A stretch of 64,000 nt of DNA from Lactobacillus jensenii DSM 20557 (GTDB taxonomy: Bacteria > Bacillota > Bacilli > Lactobacillales > Lactobacillaceae), in the NCBI RefSeq assembly GCF_001436455.1, contig NZ_AYYU01000002.1:62001-126000 (forward strand), written 5' to 3'. Positions 9,216 through 17,208 of the stretch are shown in pieces. Within the stretch, counting starts at the first letter, position 1, and every line of letters begins with the position of its first letter. A program made the position numbers and the translations under genes. Under the pieces are notes generated by a model that did not search any database, was not told where the DNA came from, and saw only the letters and a program-made list of their open reading frames with translations.

Positions 9216-9404
9216 ATGGCAACATCTGAAGCACAGAAACGTGCCAACCAGAAGTGGCGCTCGCAACATAAAGATAAGCAACAAATTTATAATCACCGAT
9301 CTACTGCTAAACGTTTTATCAAATTATATGCAAATTTACATGATTTAGATGTTTTAGCTGACATGATAAAAGAACGACGTAGTGAATTGAAGAAGTTAGG
9401 TTAG
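9216..9404 (+). CDS. Small basic conserved-type protein, 62 residues, unknown function
   Basis: Sequence begins MATSEAQKRANQKWRSQH and includes the block YNHRSTAKRFIKLYANLHDL, then LADMIKERRSELKKLG. It is predicted to be all-helical, basic and cytosolic, with no Cys. From memory it resembles a widespread family of short hypothetical proteins in lactobacilli and streptococci with a 'RANKKW...RSxAxxFI' pattern; I know no function for it. GGAGG stands 9 nt before the ATG. It has its own promoter with a cre-like site, and the terminator stem begins in its last codons, so it is a stand-alone gene. The basic RSTAKRF region might contact nucleic acid, but that is speculation. Confidence 0.75.
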   Translation: MATSEAQKRANQKWRSQHKDKQQIYNHRSTAKRFIKLYANLHDLDVLADMIKERRSELKKLG

Positions 9405-9423
9405 TCCCTAACTTCTTTTTTAT
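9390..9423 (+). terminator. Terminator of the 62-aa gene, overlapping its stop codon
   Basis: gaagttagg/cctaacttc stem with a run of T residues; the TAG is in the loop side. Confidence 0.88.
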
Positions 9424-9551
9424 GTAAGAAATTAGAAATTTAGAATAATTGATATCTTGCTAAAATCAAGAAAAAAAGTAAAATTTAATACTTGCATTTC
9501 AAATTAATACATGATTAAATATTTGATAAATAAATGAGTAATAACTAAAGG

Positions 9552-9808
9552 CAAAAAGACGAGTAGATTAATTCATTCTCACAGTGAGCTAACAATTAGT
9601 GGGAAGTTAGCAGACCCTGAATTTTTTGAAAAACACTTTTTAATGCTGCGAGGTCGAAATGAGTAGGCTGAGACGTAATCCCCAACGTTACCTCGGGACA
9701 GATGTGATTGCATCTGATTAGAGTGGTCAGTATTTGACAAGTTGGGTGGTACCGCGGAAAGAGCCTTTCGTCCCTTAAGAAAATTGGGGATGAAAGGCTC
9801 TTTTTCAT
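9552..9808 (+). promoter_or_regulatory. T-box leader (asparagine) controlling asnA
   Basis: The T-box sequence aagttgggtggtaccgcg is at 9739-9756, followed by the terminator gagcctttcgtccc/ggggatgaaaggctc with T residues (9761-9807). Stem I begins with gacgagtag near 9560. Its lowest helix pairs aaaaag (about 9553-9558) with cttttt (9636-9641). This places AAC at 9632-9634 in the specifier loop, an Asn codon. Uncharged tRNA-Asn would stabilise the antiterminator and switch on asnA. The T-box call is firm; the specifier reading comes from pairing by eye. Confidence 0.93.
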
Positions 9809-9837
9809 TCTAAATTTATATTTTAGGAGAAAGAATT

Positions 9838-10845
9838 ATGAAGGTATTTGTTCCAGCAGGTTATAAGACAAAGCGTAGTTTAAGAGAAACAGAAGAAGCA
9901 ATTCGTGATATTCGAGATATCTTTCAGATTGAATTGGCAGAAAAGTTGAACCTACTTCGGGTTACTGCTCCTTTATTTGTTAAAAAATCATCTGGTTTCA
10001 ACGATAATTTGAATGGAGTTGAAAGACCAGTTGCGTTTGAAACTAAAGAAGAACCTGATGAAGATTTGCAAATTGTTCATTCACTTGCTAAATGGAAAAG
10101 ATTCGCCTTGAAGCGATATGGCTTTAAAATGGGCGAAGGTCTTTTCACTAACATGAATGCAATTCGTCGAGATGAGGATACAGATAATCTACATTCGATT
10201 TATGTTGATCAATGGGATTGGGAAAAAATTATTTCTAAAGAAGATCGGACAACTGAGTTCTTGAAGAAGACTGTTAAAGATATTTATTCGGCAATGAAAA
10301 TAACTGGTAAGAGGGTTGCTAAAAAATATGGAGATATTTTTGAATTTCCGGAAGATATTTATTTTGTAACTAGTGAAGAATTAGAAGCTCGTTGGCCTGA
10401 ACTTACTGCTAAAGAACGCGAAGATAGAATTTGTGAAGAACATAAAGCTGTGTTTGTTATGCATATTGGTGGTAAGTTACCGTTGACTGGTAAACCACAT
10501 GACCTTCGAGCACCAGACTATGATGATTGGAAATTAAATGGTGATTTGTTATTTTGGAACCCGGTTCTAAAATGCGCATTTGAAGTTTCTTCAATGGGAA
10601 TTAGAGTTGATGAAGAAGCTCTGAAACGTCAGCTTACTCTAACTGATACTTTAGACAGATTAGAATTACCATTCCATAAAATGTTAGTGAATGGTGAATT
10701 GCCTTACACAATTGGTGGAGGAATTGGTCAATCTAGATTTTGTATGCTTTTACTGAAAAAAGCTCATATTGGTGAGGTACAAGTTAGTGTGTGGCCTGAA
10801 GAAACTGTAAAAGAGTGTGAAGCAGGAGGCATTCAACTACTTTAA
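9838..10845 (+). CDS. asnA: Aspartate--ammonia ligase (asparagine synthetase A)
   Basis: 335 residues, the usual AsnA length. The enzyme makes asparagine from aspartate, ammonia and ATP, forming AMP. It has a class II aminoacyl-tRNA synthetase-like fold. Recognisable blocks are FVPAGYKTKRSLRETEEAI, RVTAPLFV, IYVDQWDWEK, FEVSSMGIRVDEEALKRQL and the motif-3-like TIGGGIGQSRFCMLLL. The preceding T-box reads tRNA-Asn charging, which fits the product. An aggagaaag ribosome site lies before ATG 9838. Confidence 0.97.
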   Translation: MKVFVPAGYKTKRSLRETEEAIRDIRDIFQIELAEKLNLLRVTAPLFVKKSSGFNDNLNGVERPVAFETKEEPDEDLQIVHSLAKWKRFALKRYGFKMGEGLFTNMNAIRRDEDTDNLHSIYVDQWDWEKIISKEDRTTEFLKKTVKDIYSAMKITGKRVAKKYGDIFEFPEDIYFVTSEELEARWPELTAKEREDRICEEHKAVFVMHIGGKLPLTGKPHDLRAPDYDDWKLNGDLLFWNPVLKCAFEVSSMGIRVDEEALKRQLTLTDTLDRLELPFHKMLVNGELPYTIGGGIGQSRFCMLLLKKAHIGEVQVSVWPEETVKECEAGGIQLL

Positions 10846-10894
10846 TCTTTGGAACATGATATAATTATTTAAAATCATGTTTAAGGAGAACAAG

Positions 10895-13303
10895 ATGGCA
10901 ATAAAGCAAGATGTAGATTTGGATATTGGGTTAACTACTCCTGAAGTTAGTAAGAGAATAAAGCAAGGATTAGTTAATGAGGCAACTGATAATCAGTTTA
11001 AGTCTAATTGGCAAATTATTGCCGAAAACACTTTTACTTATTTTAATTTGATTTTTGCGATTTTGGCTGGATTGTTAATAGTAGTTGGCTCTTATCGTGA
11101 TTTGTCTTTTTTACCTGTTATCATTGCTAATACGATTATTGGGATAGTTCAAGAAATACGTGCCAAGCATGTTCTGTCTAAATTGACAGTAATGAATGAA
11201 GCAGAAGTTCTTGTTATCCGTGATGGAAAAAAGATACAGCAACCAATTGAAAAATTAGTACAAGATGATGTTGTCATTTTAAAAACTGGAGACCAGGTTC
11301 CAGCTGATGGTCGCGTTTTAGCTGGTGAAGCGAGAGTAAATGAAGCTTTGCTTACAGGTGAGGCAGATGAAATTAAGAAAACTATCGGATCAGAGTTAAT
11401 GTCTGGTAGCTTCTTAGTTTCAGGAGAGATTTATATGCAACTAGAAAAAGTTGGTAATGAATCTTATATCGCCAAGCTAATGCTTGAGGCTAAAGCCATG
11501 AAATCAGTTGAACAAAGCGAAATGGTTCGCTCCATTAACAAAATTATCAAATGGGTTGGTATCATCATTATTCCTTTGGGGATAGCATTGTTTTCTCAGA
11601 GCTATTTTATAAATCAAGCAGGTTTAGCAGATAGCATTACTTCTATGGAAGCTGCAATTATTGGGATGATTCCAGAGGGGTTATACTTATTAACTACTAT
11701 TGCATTAGCAATGGCAGCGACAAGACTGGCTCGTAGACAGGTAATGCTTCATAATATGAAGAGTGTAGAAACCTTAGCACGGGTAAACGTTCTTTGTGTA
11801 GATAAAACTGGGACAATTACTGAACCGGTTATGTCAGTACAAAAAGCAATTACTAGTAGTAATGTAACAAGTAGTGATTTAAATAAATACTTAGCTGACT
11901 TTTCTGGTAATATGCCAGTTGATAATGAAACGATGAAGGCAGTAAGTGAAAAATTTAAGACGCGCTTATTTCAAAAAGCAAAGCAGATTATTCCATTTAC
12001 TTCTGTGAATAAATATTCCGCAGCTGTTTTTGAAGGCTATAGTTTAGTATTGGGCGCTCCAGAAATGGTTCTAAGAACTGAATTTGAAAAATATCTTCCA
12101 GAATTTCAATCATATGTTGAATCAGGATATCGAGTAGTTGTTTTTGGCAAATATCCAAAAGAGCTTTCTGAAAGTACGCCTTTAACTGAAGCTGTAGCTG
12201 TACTAGGTTATATTTTGATAAACAACCCAATAAGAAAGGAAGCACCAGCAACCTTTAAATATTTTGCTAAGCAAGGTGTTGATATCAAGGTAATCTCAGG
12301 GGATAATCCAGTAACAGTATCAAGAGTTGCAAAAGAAGCAGGGATTAGCAATTCTGAGAAATATGTTGATTTATCAAAGTTTGATGGTGAATATAAAGAT
12401 GCAGTAAAAGAATATACTGTGTTTGGAAGAGTGAAGCCAGACCAGAAGAAGAAGTTAATTTTAGCGCTTAAAGAAGTTGGTAAAACAGTCGCAATGACCG
12501 GTGATGGGGTTAATGATATTTTGGCAATGAAAGAAGCAGATTGTTCTATTGCTATGGCTTCTGGAAATTCAGCGGCGGTACAAGCTTCACAAGTAGTTCT
12601 ACTTGACTCAAATTTTGCTAAAATGCCAGATGTAGTTAATGAAGGGCGTAGAGTTGTTAATAACATTGAACGAAGTGCCAGTCTTTTCTTGGTTAAGAAT
12701 ATCTTTTCATTTTTGATGTCAATAATTTCATTAATGTTGACTGTAAATTATCCTTTGCGTCCATCACAAATAACACTGATTAGTGCTTTTACGATTGGTT
12801 TACCATCATTTTTACTAGCATTGGAAAGTAACCATAATATTATTCGTGGTAATTTTATTGCAAATGTTTTATCTAAATCGATTCCTGGTGGGTTAACGGA
12901 TATGCTAGCGGTTTGGGTATTGATTGCAGCTAATATGGCGTTAGATTTAGGTCATCGAGATTTATCTACTACAGCTACCATGGTATTGATTGCGGTAGGT
13001 ATGATGGTTCTATACCATATTTCTGAACCGTTAAATCAGTTTAGGCTGGGAGTTATGGTAATATCCTTCCTTACAATTCTTGTATCAATTGCCTTTTTCC
13101 ATCATTTCTTTGCGCTAACTATGATTTCGGGAAGATCAATTTTCTTATTAGTTGTTTTGTTCTTTGCAGAAGTGTCAATCTTTAGGTGGTTATCAGCAAT
13201 CGCAGATGGGATGGCTGAAGTTGGTGCGACATTGGTACAAAATGGTCGTGATACTACTTTTGCTCAAGTAAAAGCGGCTTATAAGCGTGGGAAAAACGAA
13301 TAG
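10895..13303 (+). CDS. P-type cation-transporting ATPase, CtpE-like
   Basis: 802 residues with all P-type ATPase signatures: actuator LLTGEAD, phosphorylation site DKTGT with Asp303, and the hinge TGDGVNDILAMKEAD. The membrane motif before the phosphorylation site is IPEGLYLLTTIALAMA. This is the 'PEGL' style of mycobacterial CtpE and related Firmicutes pumps that have been linked to calcium; the ion here is not provable. There is no metal-binding Cys domain, so a soft-metal pump is unlikely. I chose ATG 10895 because aaggag lies before it; the ATG at 10877 precedes that site. The C-terminal membrane helices end in a basic cytosolic tail. Confidence 0.9.
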   Translation: MAIKQDVDLDIGLTTPEVSKRIKQGLVNEATDNQFKSNWQIIAENTFTYFNLIFAILAGLLIVVGSYRDLSFLPVIIANTIIGIVQEIRAKHVLSKLTVMNEAEVLVIRDGKKIQQPIEKLVQDDVVILKTGDQVPADGRVLAGEARVNEALLTGEADEIKKTIGSELMSGSFLVSGEIYMQLEKVGNESYIAKLMLEAKAMKSVEQSEMVRSINKIIKWVGIIIIPLGIALFSQSYFINQAGLADSITSMEAAIIGMIPEGLYLLTTIALAMAATRLARRQVMLHNMKSVETLARVNVLCVDKTGTITEPVMSVQKAITSSNVTSSDLNKYLADFSGNMPVDNETMKAVSEKFKTRLFQKAKQIIPFTSVNKYSAAVFEGYSLVLGAPEMVLRTEFEKYLPEFQSYVESGYRVVVFGKYPKELSESTPLTEAVAVLGYILINNPIRKEAPATFKYFAKQGVDIKVISGDNPVTVSRVAKEAGISNSEKYVDLSKFDGEYKDAVKEYTVFGRVKPDQKKKLILALKEVGKTVAMTGDGVNDILAMKEADCSIAMASGNSAAVQASQVVLLDSNFAKMPDVVNEGRRVVNNIERSASLFLVKNIFSFLMSIISLMLTVNYPLRPSQITLISAFTIGLPSFLLALESNHNIIRGNFIANVLSKSIPGGLTDMLAVWVLIAANMALDLGHRDLSTTATMVLIAVGMMVLYHISEPLNQFRLGVMVISFLTILVSIAFFHHFFALTMISGRSIFLLVVLFFAEVSIFRWLSAIADGMAEVGATLVQNGRDTTFAQVKAAYKRGKNE

Positions 13304-13324
13304 CAAAAGTACAGTAAGTATTAG

Positions 13325-13379
13325 AAAAAGCTACTGATAAATCGTATCGGTAATATCGGACGATATCAGTAGCTTTTTT
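13325..13379. terminator. Bidirectional terminator between the ATPase and the PTS operon
   Basis: Long stem aaaaagctactgat/atcagtagctttttt with an inner atcgt/acgat stem. Poly-T on the plus strand and poly-A on the other side let it serve both converging units. Confidence 0.88.
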
Positions 13380-13412
13380 ATTTTGAAAATTATTTTATTA
13401 ATCTTATTTTCA

Positions 13413-14213
13413 TTAGGCCCCTAAAATATGGAAATAACTTAAAGCAATTCCTAAAAACAGTACAAATAAAATTACTTTAGTAGAGGTCATCTTTTTTCTA
13501 CCTAATAGCCAGTAAACAAATGCTACAAGCAATACTGGTATTAGAGATGGCATAATTTGGTTTAAAACAGTCTGTAATTTTAGAGTTACTTTACCTGCAG
13601 AAAAGACGAATGGAACGTTTGCTTTAATTACGGTTGGGATTAAGGCACCAACCACAGTTACACCAAGCAAAATCGCTGAGTCAGTAACTGCATTTAGCTT
13701 TCCTTCAGCAGAATTGATTAACTTTTCTCCTTGATAATAACCCATTGGTAAAATTGCAAATCTGGCAAATAAAATAAAGATATTTACTAATAACCAAATA
13801 ATGGCACCTAGGGCATTTCCTTTTAAGCCCATGTATGCTCCAATTGATCCACAAATAGTTGGAATAATTACTCCAAAAATGGTATCTCCAACACCTGCAA
13901 GTGGGCCCATTAAACCAGTTTTAATACCTGCAATAGTTTCTTTTGCTTTGTAGCCTTGATGTTCTTCAATTGCTAAGTCCATTCCAATGATGAATGGACC
14001 TGTAAATGCATTTGTATTGAAAAATTGCGAATGCATTTTCATCATATCTACAAGTTCATCATTTTTATAAAACTTTTTCAAAAATGGTAGAACGGTATAA
14101 AAGTATCCTGGTGCCATCATTTTTTCGTAGTTCCAAGATAGCTGACTAGCCCAAAGCCAGCGCCAGTTTGCTCTGAATAAATCTTTTTTAGTTAATTTGG
14201 TATTAGTCTTCAT
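13413..14213 (-). CDS. PTS mannose/fructose/sorbose family transporter subunit IID
   Basis: 266 residues with the family start KLTKKDLFRANWRWLWASQL and the block GPLAGVGDTIFGVIIPTI. IID and IIC together form the membrane channel for a mannose-type sugar. The longer frame from 14234 is rejected: ggaggg stands 5-10 nt before the ATG at 14213 (MKTNTKL), which also gives a normal 11-bp overlap with IIC. Hydrophobic segments cluster in the second half. It is the last gene of the IIAB-IIC-IID operon and ends at the bidirectional terminator. The sugar cannot be told from the sequence. Confidence 0.94.
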   Translation of the reverse strand: MKTNTKLTKKDLFRANWRWLWASQLSWNYEKMMAPGYFYTVLPFLKKFYKNDELVDMMKMHSQFFNTNAFTGPFIIGMDLAIEEHQGYKAKETIAGIKTGLMGPLAGVGDTIFGVIIPTICGSIGAYMGLKGNALGAIIWLLVNIFILFARFAILPMGYYQGEKLINSAEGKLNAVTDSAILLGVTVVGALIPTVIKANVPFVFSAGKVTLKLQTVLNQIMPSLIPVLLVAFVYWLLGRKKMTSTKVILFVLFLGIALSYFHILGA

Positions 14214-14985
14214 ATTCACCCTCCGCATTTTCATAACTCTTGGTATTTACTTGCATTGTAGGTGTGTTTTCGCGTTTATAATTTAAAATAGCTAGTGCCG
14301 CACCAAGTAAAGCAACTCCTAACATTGGCATCTTTAAGTAAGCGGCGGCTAAGAAACCAATTATTAGATATGAAATAAACTTTTTAGTTGGCAAATAACG
14401 TAATAAAATTGCAATACCAACAACTGGTAAAATTCCACCTGCAACTTTAAGTCCATCAGTTAACCAGGTTGGAACAATCCGCAAAATGGTTTTAACGATA
14501 TCATTACCGATTACCAATAAGATAAAAACTGGAATAGCTCTTGATAACCCCCAAGTAAGAAAACCTAAATATGCATTACGACTAGCAATTTTTGTATTGC
14601 CAGCTTTGATTGCTTGATCCATCTTATGTTGAAAAATAGTATTAAAGAATCTTGCTAAAACATCGAGTTGGACCATCAATAAACCAACGGGTACAGCTAG
14701 TCCAATTGCAAATTGAGTTCCTTTATTGGTTAGTACAGCATAGACTGTTCCTACAATAGCTCCTGTCATAAAGTCAGGCATGCTTGCACCACCGTATGTT
14801 GAAACACCCAAAACCATTAATTGTAGAGTAGAGCCGACAATTAGACCTGTTTTGATATCCCCCATAATAATTCCAGAAATCATTCCAATTAAGAGAGGGG
14901 AATTAATTGTTACTAAAGTAAGTTGATCTAGAATCATCCAAAAAGCTAAGGCTGTTAATAGAATAATTTGCCACCATGCAATCAT
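14203..14985 (-). CDS. PTS mannose/fructose/sorbose family transporter subunit IIC
   Basis: 260 residues, mostly hydrophobic. The conserved region LIGMISGIIMGDIKTGLIVG is followed by STLQLMVLGVSTYGGASMPD, typical of EIIC of the mannose family. It forms the sugar-translocating channel with IID. The start overlaps the IIAB stop (TAATG), and GGAGG for this start lies inside the IIAB end, so translation is coupled. The C-terminal tail is hydrophilic. Confidence 0.94.
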   Translation of the reverse strand: MIAWWQIILLTALAFWMILDQLTLVTINSPLLIGMISGIIMGDIKTGLIVGSTLQLMVLGVSTYGGASMPDFMTGAIVGTVYAVLTNKGTQFAIGLAVPVGLLMVQLDVLARFFNTIFQHKMDQAIKAGNTKIASRNAYLGFLTWGLSRAIPVFILLVIGNDIVKTILRIVPTWLTDGLKVAGGILPVVGIAILLRYLPTKKFISYLIIGFLAAAYLKMPMLGVALLGAALAILNYKRENTPTMQVNTKSYENAEGEYED

Positions 14986-15893
14986 TAATTTTGTCCTCCA
15001 TTAGTCTTAAGTAAATTTATAAAGTCTTCACGTGCCTCACTAGGAATCATTTGATGATAAATTGTCAGGCCTTTTTTAGCTAAATATTTAAAGTCATTAA
15101 TATCATCTTTAGTTACAGCGACACTTTTAGCAACTTGATGTGATCCCTCTTTAGTTGACATATTACCAACATTAATTTCAGGTAATTTAACTCCTAAATC
15201 AACTAATTGTTTCAGAATTGAAGGCTTCTTTACTAGAATTAAAACTGTTTGTCCAATATATTGATTATTATTAATTCTCTTAGCAGCTCCTGCAGCGGTT
15301 AAGATACTTAAATGAATTCCGTTGGGGCAGGCAGTTTTAAGAGCTGTTTTTTGGATAGAGCTTTTGACGATTTGGTCATCAATAACCATTAGTCTGGTTA
15401 GTTTTAAAGCGTTTGTCCACATAGTAGCAACTTGTCCATGAATTAGACGTTCATCAATTCGAACAAACATTGCAGTTTTTCGAGGAGAATTTTTAGTTGA
15501 AACATTCGTCTTTATTTTTTCTTCTGTTTTCTGTTCACCCAATAAACCACTTGTTTGCGCTACTTGTTTATAAGCTTCGGAAAAAGGAGTTCCGCTGGCA
15601 ACAGCAAGAAGTAATGAGAATGATAACCCCGTATATATTTTTACTTCAGGATGCTTTGCTTGAAATCTTATTGCGGTATTTGCTGGAGTTCCACCTGTAA
15701 AATCAACAAGGATTGCATCTAATTTGGTGAATGTTTTCGCAATAGCTTCAATTTCTTCAAGTAAATCATCTTGATTCATGGTTTGCTTAAATTCAATTGC
15801 TTTTACATTATTTAACTTGCCAAGAATCATTTCACAACTATTTAAAGTTGCCTTGGCATAACTTCCATGACTAATTAGTAATAAATTAGGCAT
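14985..15893 (-). CDS. PTS mannose/fructose/sorbose family fused subunits IIA-IIB
   Basis: 302 residues. The IIA domain (about 1-118) has the phosphorylated His in LLLISHGSYAK (H9) and VDFTGGTPANTA. A Lys/Thr-rich linker (about 119-140) joins it to the IIB domain (141-302), whose active site is FVRIDERLIHGQVATMW with H152. It relays phosphate from HPr to the incoming sugar at the membrane. It is the first gene of the operon. A cgcctcc (ggaggcg on its strand) ribosome site precedes the start. A cre-like sequence lies about 145 bp upstream. The mannose family is sure, the sugar unknown. Confidence 0.94.
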   Translation of the reverse strand: MPNLLLISHGSYAKATLNSCEMILGKLNNVKAIEFKQTMNQDDLLEEIEAIAKTFTKLDAILVDFTGGTPANTAIRFQAKHPEVKIYTGLSFSLLLAVASGTPFSEAYKQVAQTSGLLGEQKTEEKIKTNVSTKNSPRKTAMFVRIDERLIHGQVATMWTNALKLTRLMVIDDQIVKSSIQKTALKTACPNGIHLSILTAAGAAKRINNNQYIGQTVLILVKKPSILKQLVDLGVKLPEINVGNMSTKEGSHQVAKSVAVTKDDINDFKYLAKKGLTIYHQMIPSEAREDFINLLKTNGGQN

Positions 15894-15923
15894 TTTTTCG
15901 CCTCCAAAATCAATCTGCTACTG

Positions 15924-15952
15924 ATTATATACTAATAGTTAGAAAAAGCTAA
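15924..15952 (-). promoter_or_regulatory. Promoter of the PTS operon
   Basis: On the minus strand: TTAGCT, 17-bp spacer, perfect TATAAT. A small inverted repeat gttag/ctaac (about 15938-15953) overlaps the -35 side and could be an operator. Confidence 0.55.
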
Positions 15953-16039
15953 CCAATTTTGCAATTATTGTCTTAAACCTAGCATTAAATTAGTGAAAAT
16001 TACATCTATACCAATTTTGAAAGCCTTGAAGTACAAAGG

Positions 16040-16055
16040 ATGTAATCGCTTTATA
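16040..16055. promoter_or_regulatory. cre-like site between the PTS operon and the AAC(3)-like gene
   Basis: atgtaatcgctttata fits the degenerate consensus WTGNAANCGNWNNCW with one mismatch. It may put the PTS operon, the plus-strand gene or both under carbon catabolite control. The rest of the 15894-16190 gap is AT-rich, with an agtct/agact hairpin near 16110-16127 and no gene. Confidence 0.4.
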
Positions 16056-16190
16056 CTAAAAAACGGTTGAGCGAGAAAAATGATCTTTGGTACAAACCAC
16101 TTTTTAGTCTTTTTATTGCTAGACTGGTAAAATGAAAATAGCTAATTTTTAAAATTTCAATAATAGACTTTTACAAGCAGAGGAATAGAT

Positions 16191-17000
16191 ATGGGAGAAG
16201 ATAGAGACTTAGTTTATTCTGATAAAGATTTAGTCCAATTTTTAAGTGAAATGGGAATATGTTCGACAGACACTTTGCTAGTAAATTTAAAATTATCAGC
16301 TTTAGGAATTTTCCCAGGAAAAGAGCAGGCACTTTTTTCAGCATTAAAACTACTAGTTAAAGATGGTAATATTGTCTTACCAAGCTTTAGCTTGCATTTG
16401 AAAGAGCCACGATTTAAATCAGACCTAAAAGACAAAATTATGAAGAAGATGCCAGCATTTAATGAGGAAGCAACTCCTGTTTCAGGGTTAGATCCATTTT
16501 CAGAATATTTCCGAATGCAAAAAAATGTTTTACGTGATAATCACCCAATTTATTCTTTTGCTGCATGGGGAAAAGATAAGGAAGAAATTGTAAAGCCCCA
16601 TACTTTTGATTTACCTTTTGGAAAGCAGGGAGTTTTGGGGAGGTTGGAAAAATTAAATGCGAAAGTGGTTTGTCTTGGTACTAATTTTGAAACTTGCTTA
16701 GCTCCGTATCTGGCAGAATCTGAAATATCGCGTCCACTAATTCAGGAAAAGGCACCAGTATTAATTGCGGGTGAAAAGATTTGGATTAGTTTTAATAATG
16801 TGGAGTTAAATAAATATCATGATTATGAAGATTTAGGAACTCAATTTTTGCAAAAATATCCAGTAAAAATTGCCAATTTACCTGCCGGGCAGATTTTAGT
16901 TTTTAATTTGCAAGAGTTTGTATGTTTTGCGCGTGATTGGTATCAAGAAAAGGATTGCGTCCATTTACTTAATGCTGGATGGGATGGACCAGAAGTTTGA
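16191..17000 (+). CDS. AAC(3)-family (antibiotic_NAT) acetyltransferase-like protein
   Basis: 269 residues. Blocks typical of aminoglycoside N3-acetyltransferases and the YokD family are visible: DTLLVNLKLSALGIFPGKEQ, then GNIVLPSFS, RDNHPIYSFAAWG, LPFGKQGVLGRLEKLNAKVV and CLGTNFETCLAPYLAES. In active AAC(3) enzymes the last block normally reads T-x-x-H-x-A-E. Here the His is missing and two extra residues are present (TCLAPYLAE). The SFAAWG block has Tyr where a second His is common. The protein may therefore be a chromosomal family member with altered substrate or lost activity. It should not be read as a resistance gene. The start at 16191 follows agagga. Confidence 0.82.
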   Translation: MGEDRDLVYSDKDLVQFLSEMGICSTDTLLVNLKLSALGIFPGKEQALFSALKLLVKDGNIVLPSFSLHLKEPRFKSDLKDKIMKKMPAFNEEATPVSGLDPFSEYFRMQKNVLRDNHPIYSFAAWGKDKEEIVKPHTFDLPFGKQGVLGRLEKLNAKVVCLGTNFETCLAPYLAESEISRPLIQEKAPVLIAGEKIWISFNNVELNKYHDYEDLGTQFLQKYPVKIANLPAGQILVFNLQEFVCFARDWYQEKDCVHLLNAGWDGPEV

Positions 17001-17016
17001 TAAAGTGAGCGTATCT

Positions 17017-17047
17017 TTGGACAGTGAAAACGAAAACATGATAGAAT
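17017..17047 (+). promoter_or_regulatory. Candidate promoter with internal cre site for the 30-aa gene
   Basis: TTGGAC (17017-17022), a long 19-bp spacer, then TAGAAT (17042-17047). Between them, tgaaaacgaaaaca (17025-17038) matches every fixed position of the cre core TGNAANCGNWNNCW. CcpA bound there would repress. Confidence 0.45.
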
Positions 17048-17078
17048 AATGATAGATATATAAAAGGGTGGGCTGCTT

Positions 17079-17171
17079 ATGACAATTATTTTAACTTCTA
17101 TTTTTGTTATTTTCGTTTTAGTTTGTGCATACATCTTTTCACATCACATTATTATTCAAGATAATGAATAA
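17079..17171 (+). CDS. Putative 30-residue single-span membrane peptide
   Basis: Frame MTIILTSIFVIFVLVCAYIF followed by SHHIIIQDNE. About 20 hydrophobic residues make one membrane span; the tail is polar. The ribosome site is only moderate (agggtgg, about 11 nt before ATG). In favour: a candidate promoter with a cre match upstream, and a strong terminator one base after the stop. Single-span peptides of this size include toxins and regulators of membrane enzymes, but nothing here picks one role. No antisense RNA partner is obvious. Confidence 0.5.
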   Translation: MTIILTSIFVIFVLVCAYIFSHHIIIQDNE

Positions 17172-17208
17172 AAAAATATGATTGGTTAAAAACCAATCAT
17201 ATTTTTTT
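17172..17208. terminator. Bidirectional terminator
   Basis: aaaatatgattggtt/aaccaatcatattttt stem with A and T tracts on both sides. It serves the 30-aa gene on plus and the nucleoside hydrolase on minus, whose stop it overlaps. Confidence 0.9.

Noticed and set aside
9596-9808. 70-codon frame on the minus strand over the asnA leader
   Set aside because: It lies exactly on the T-box RNA and its terminator; base pairing explains the open frame.
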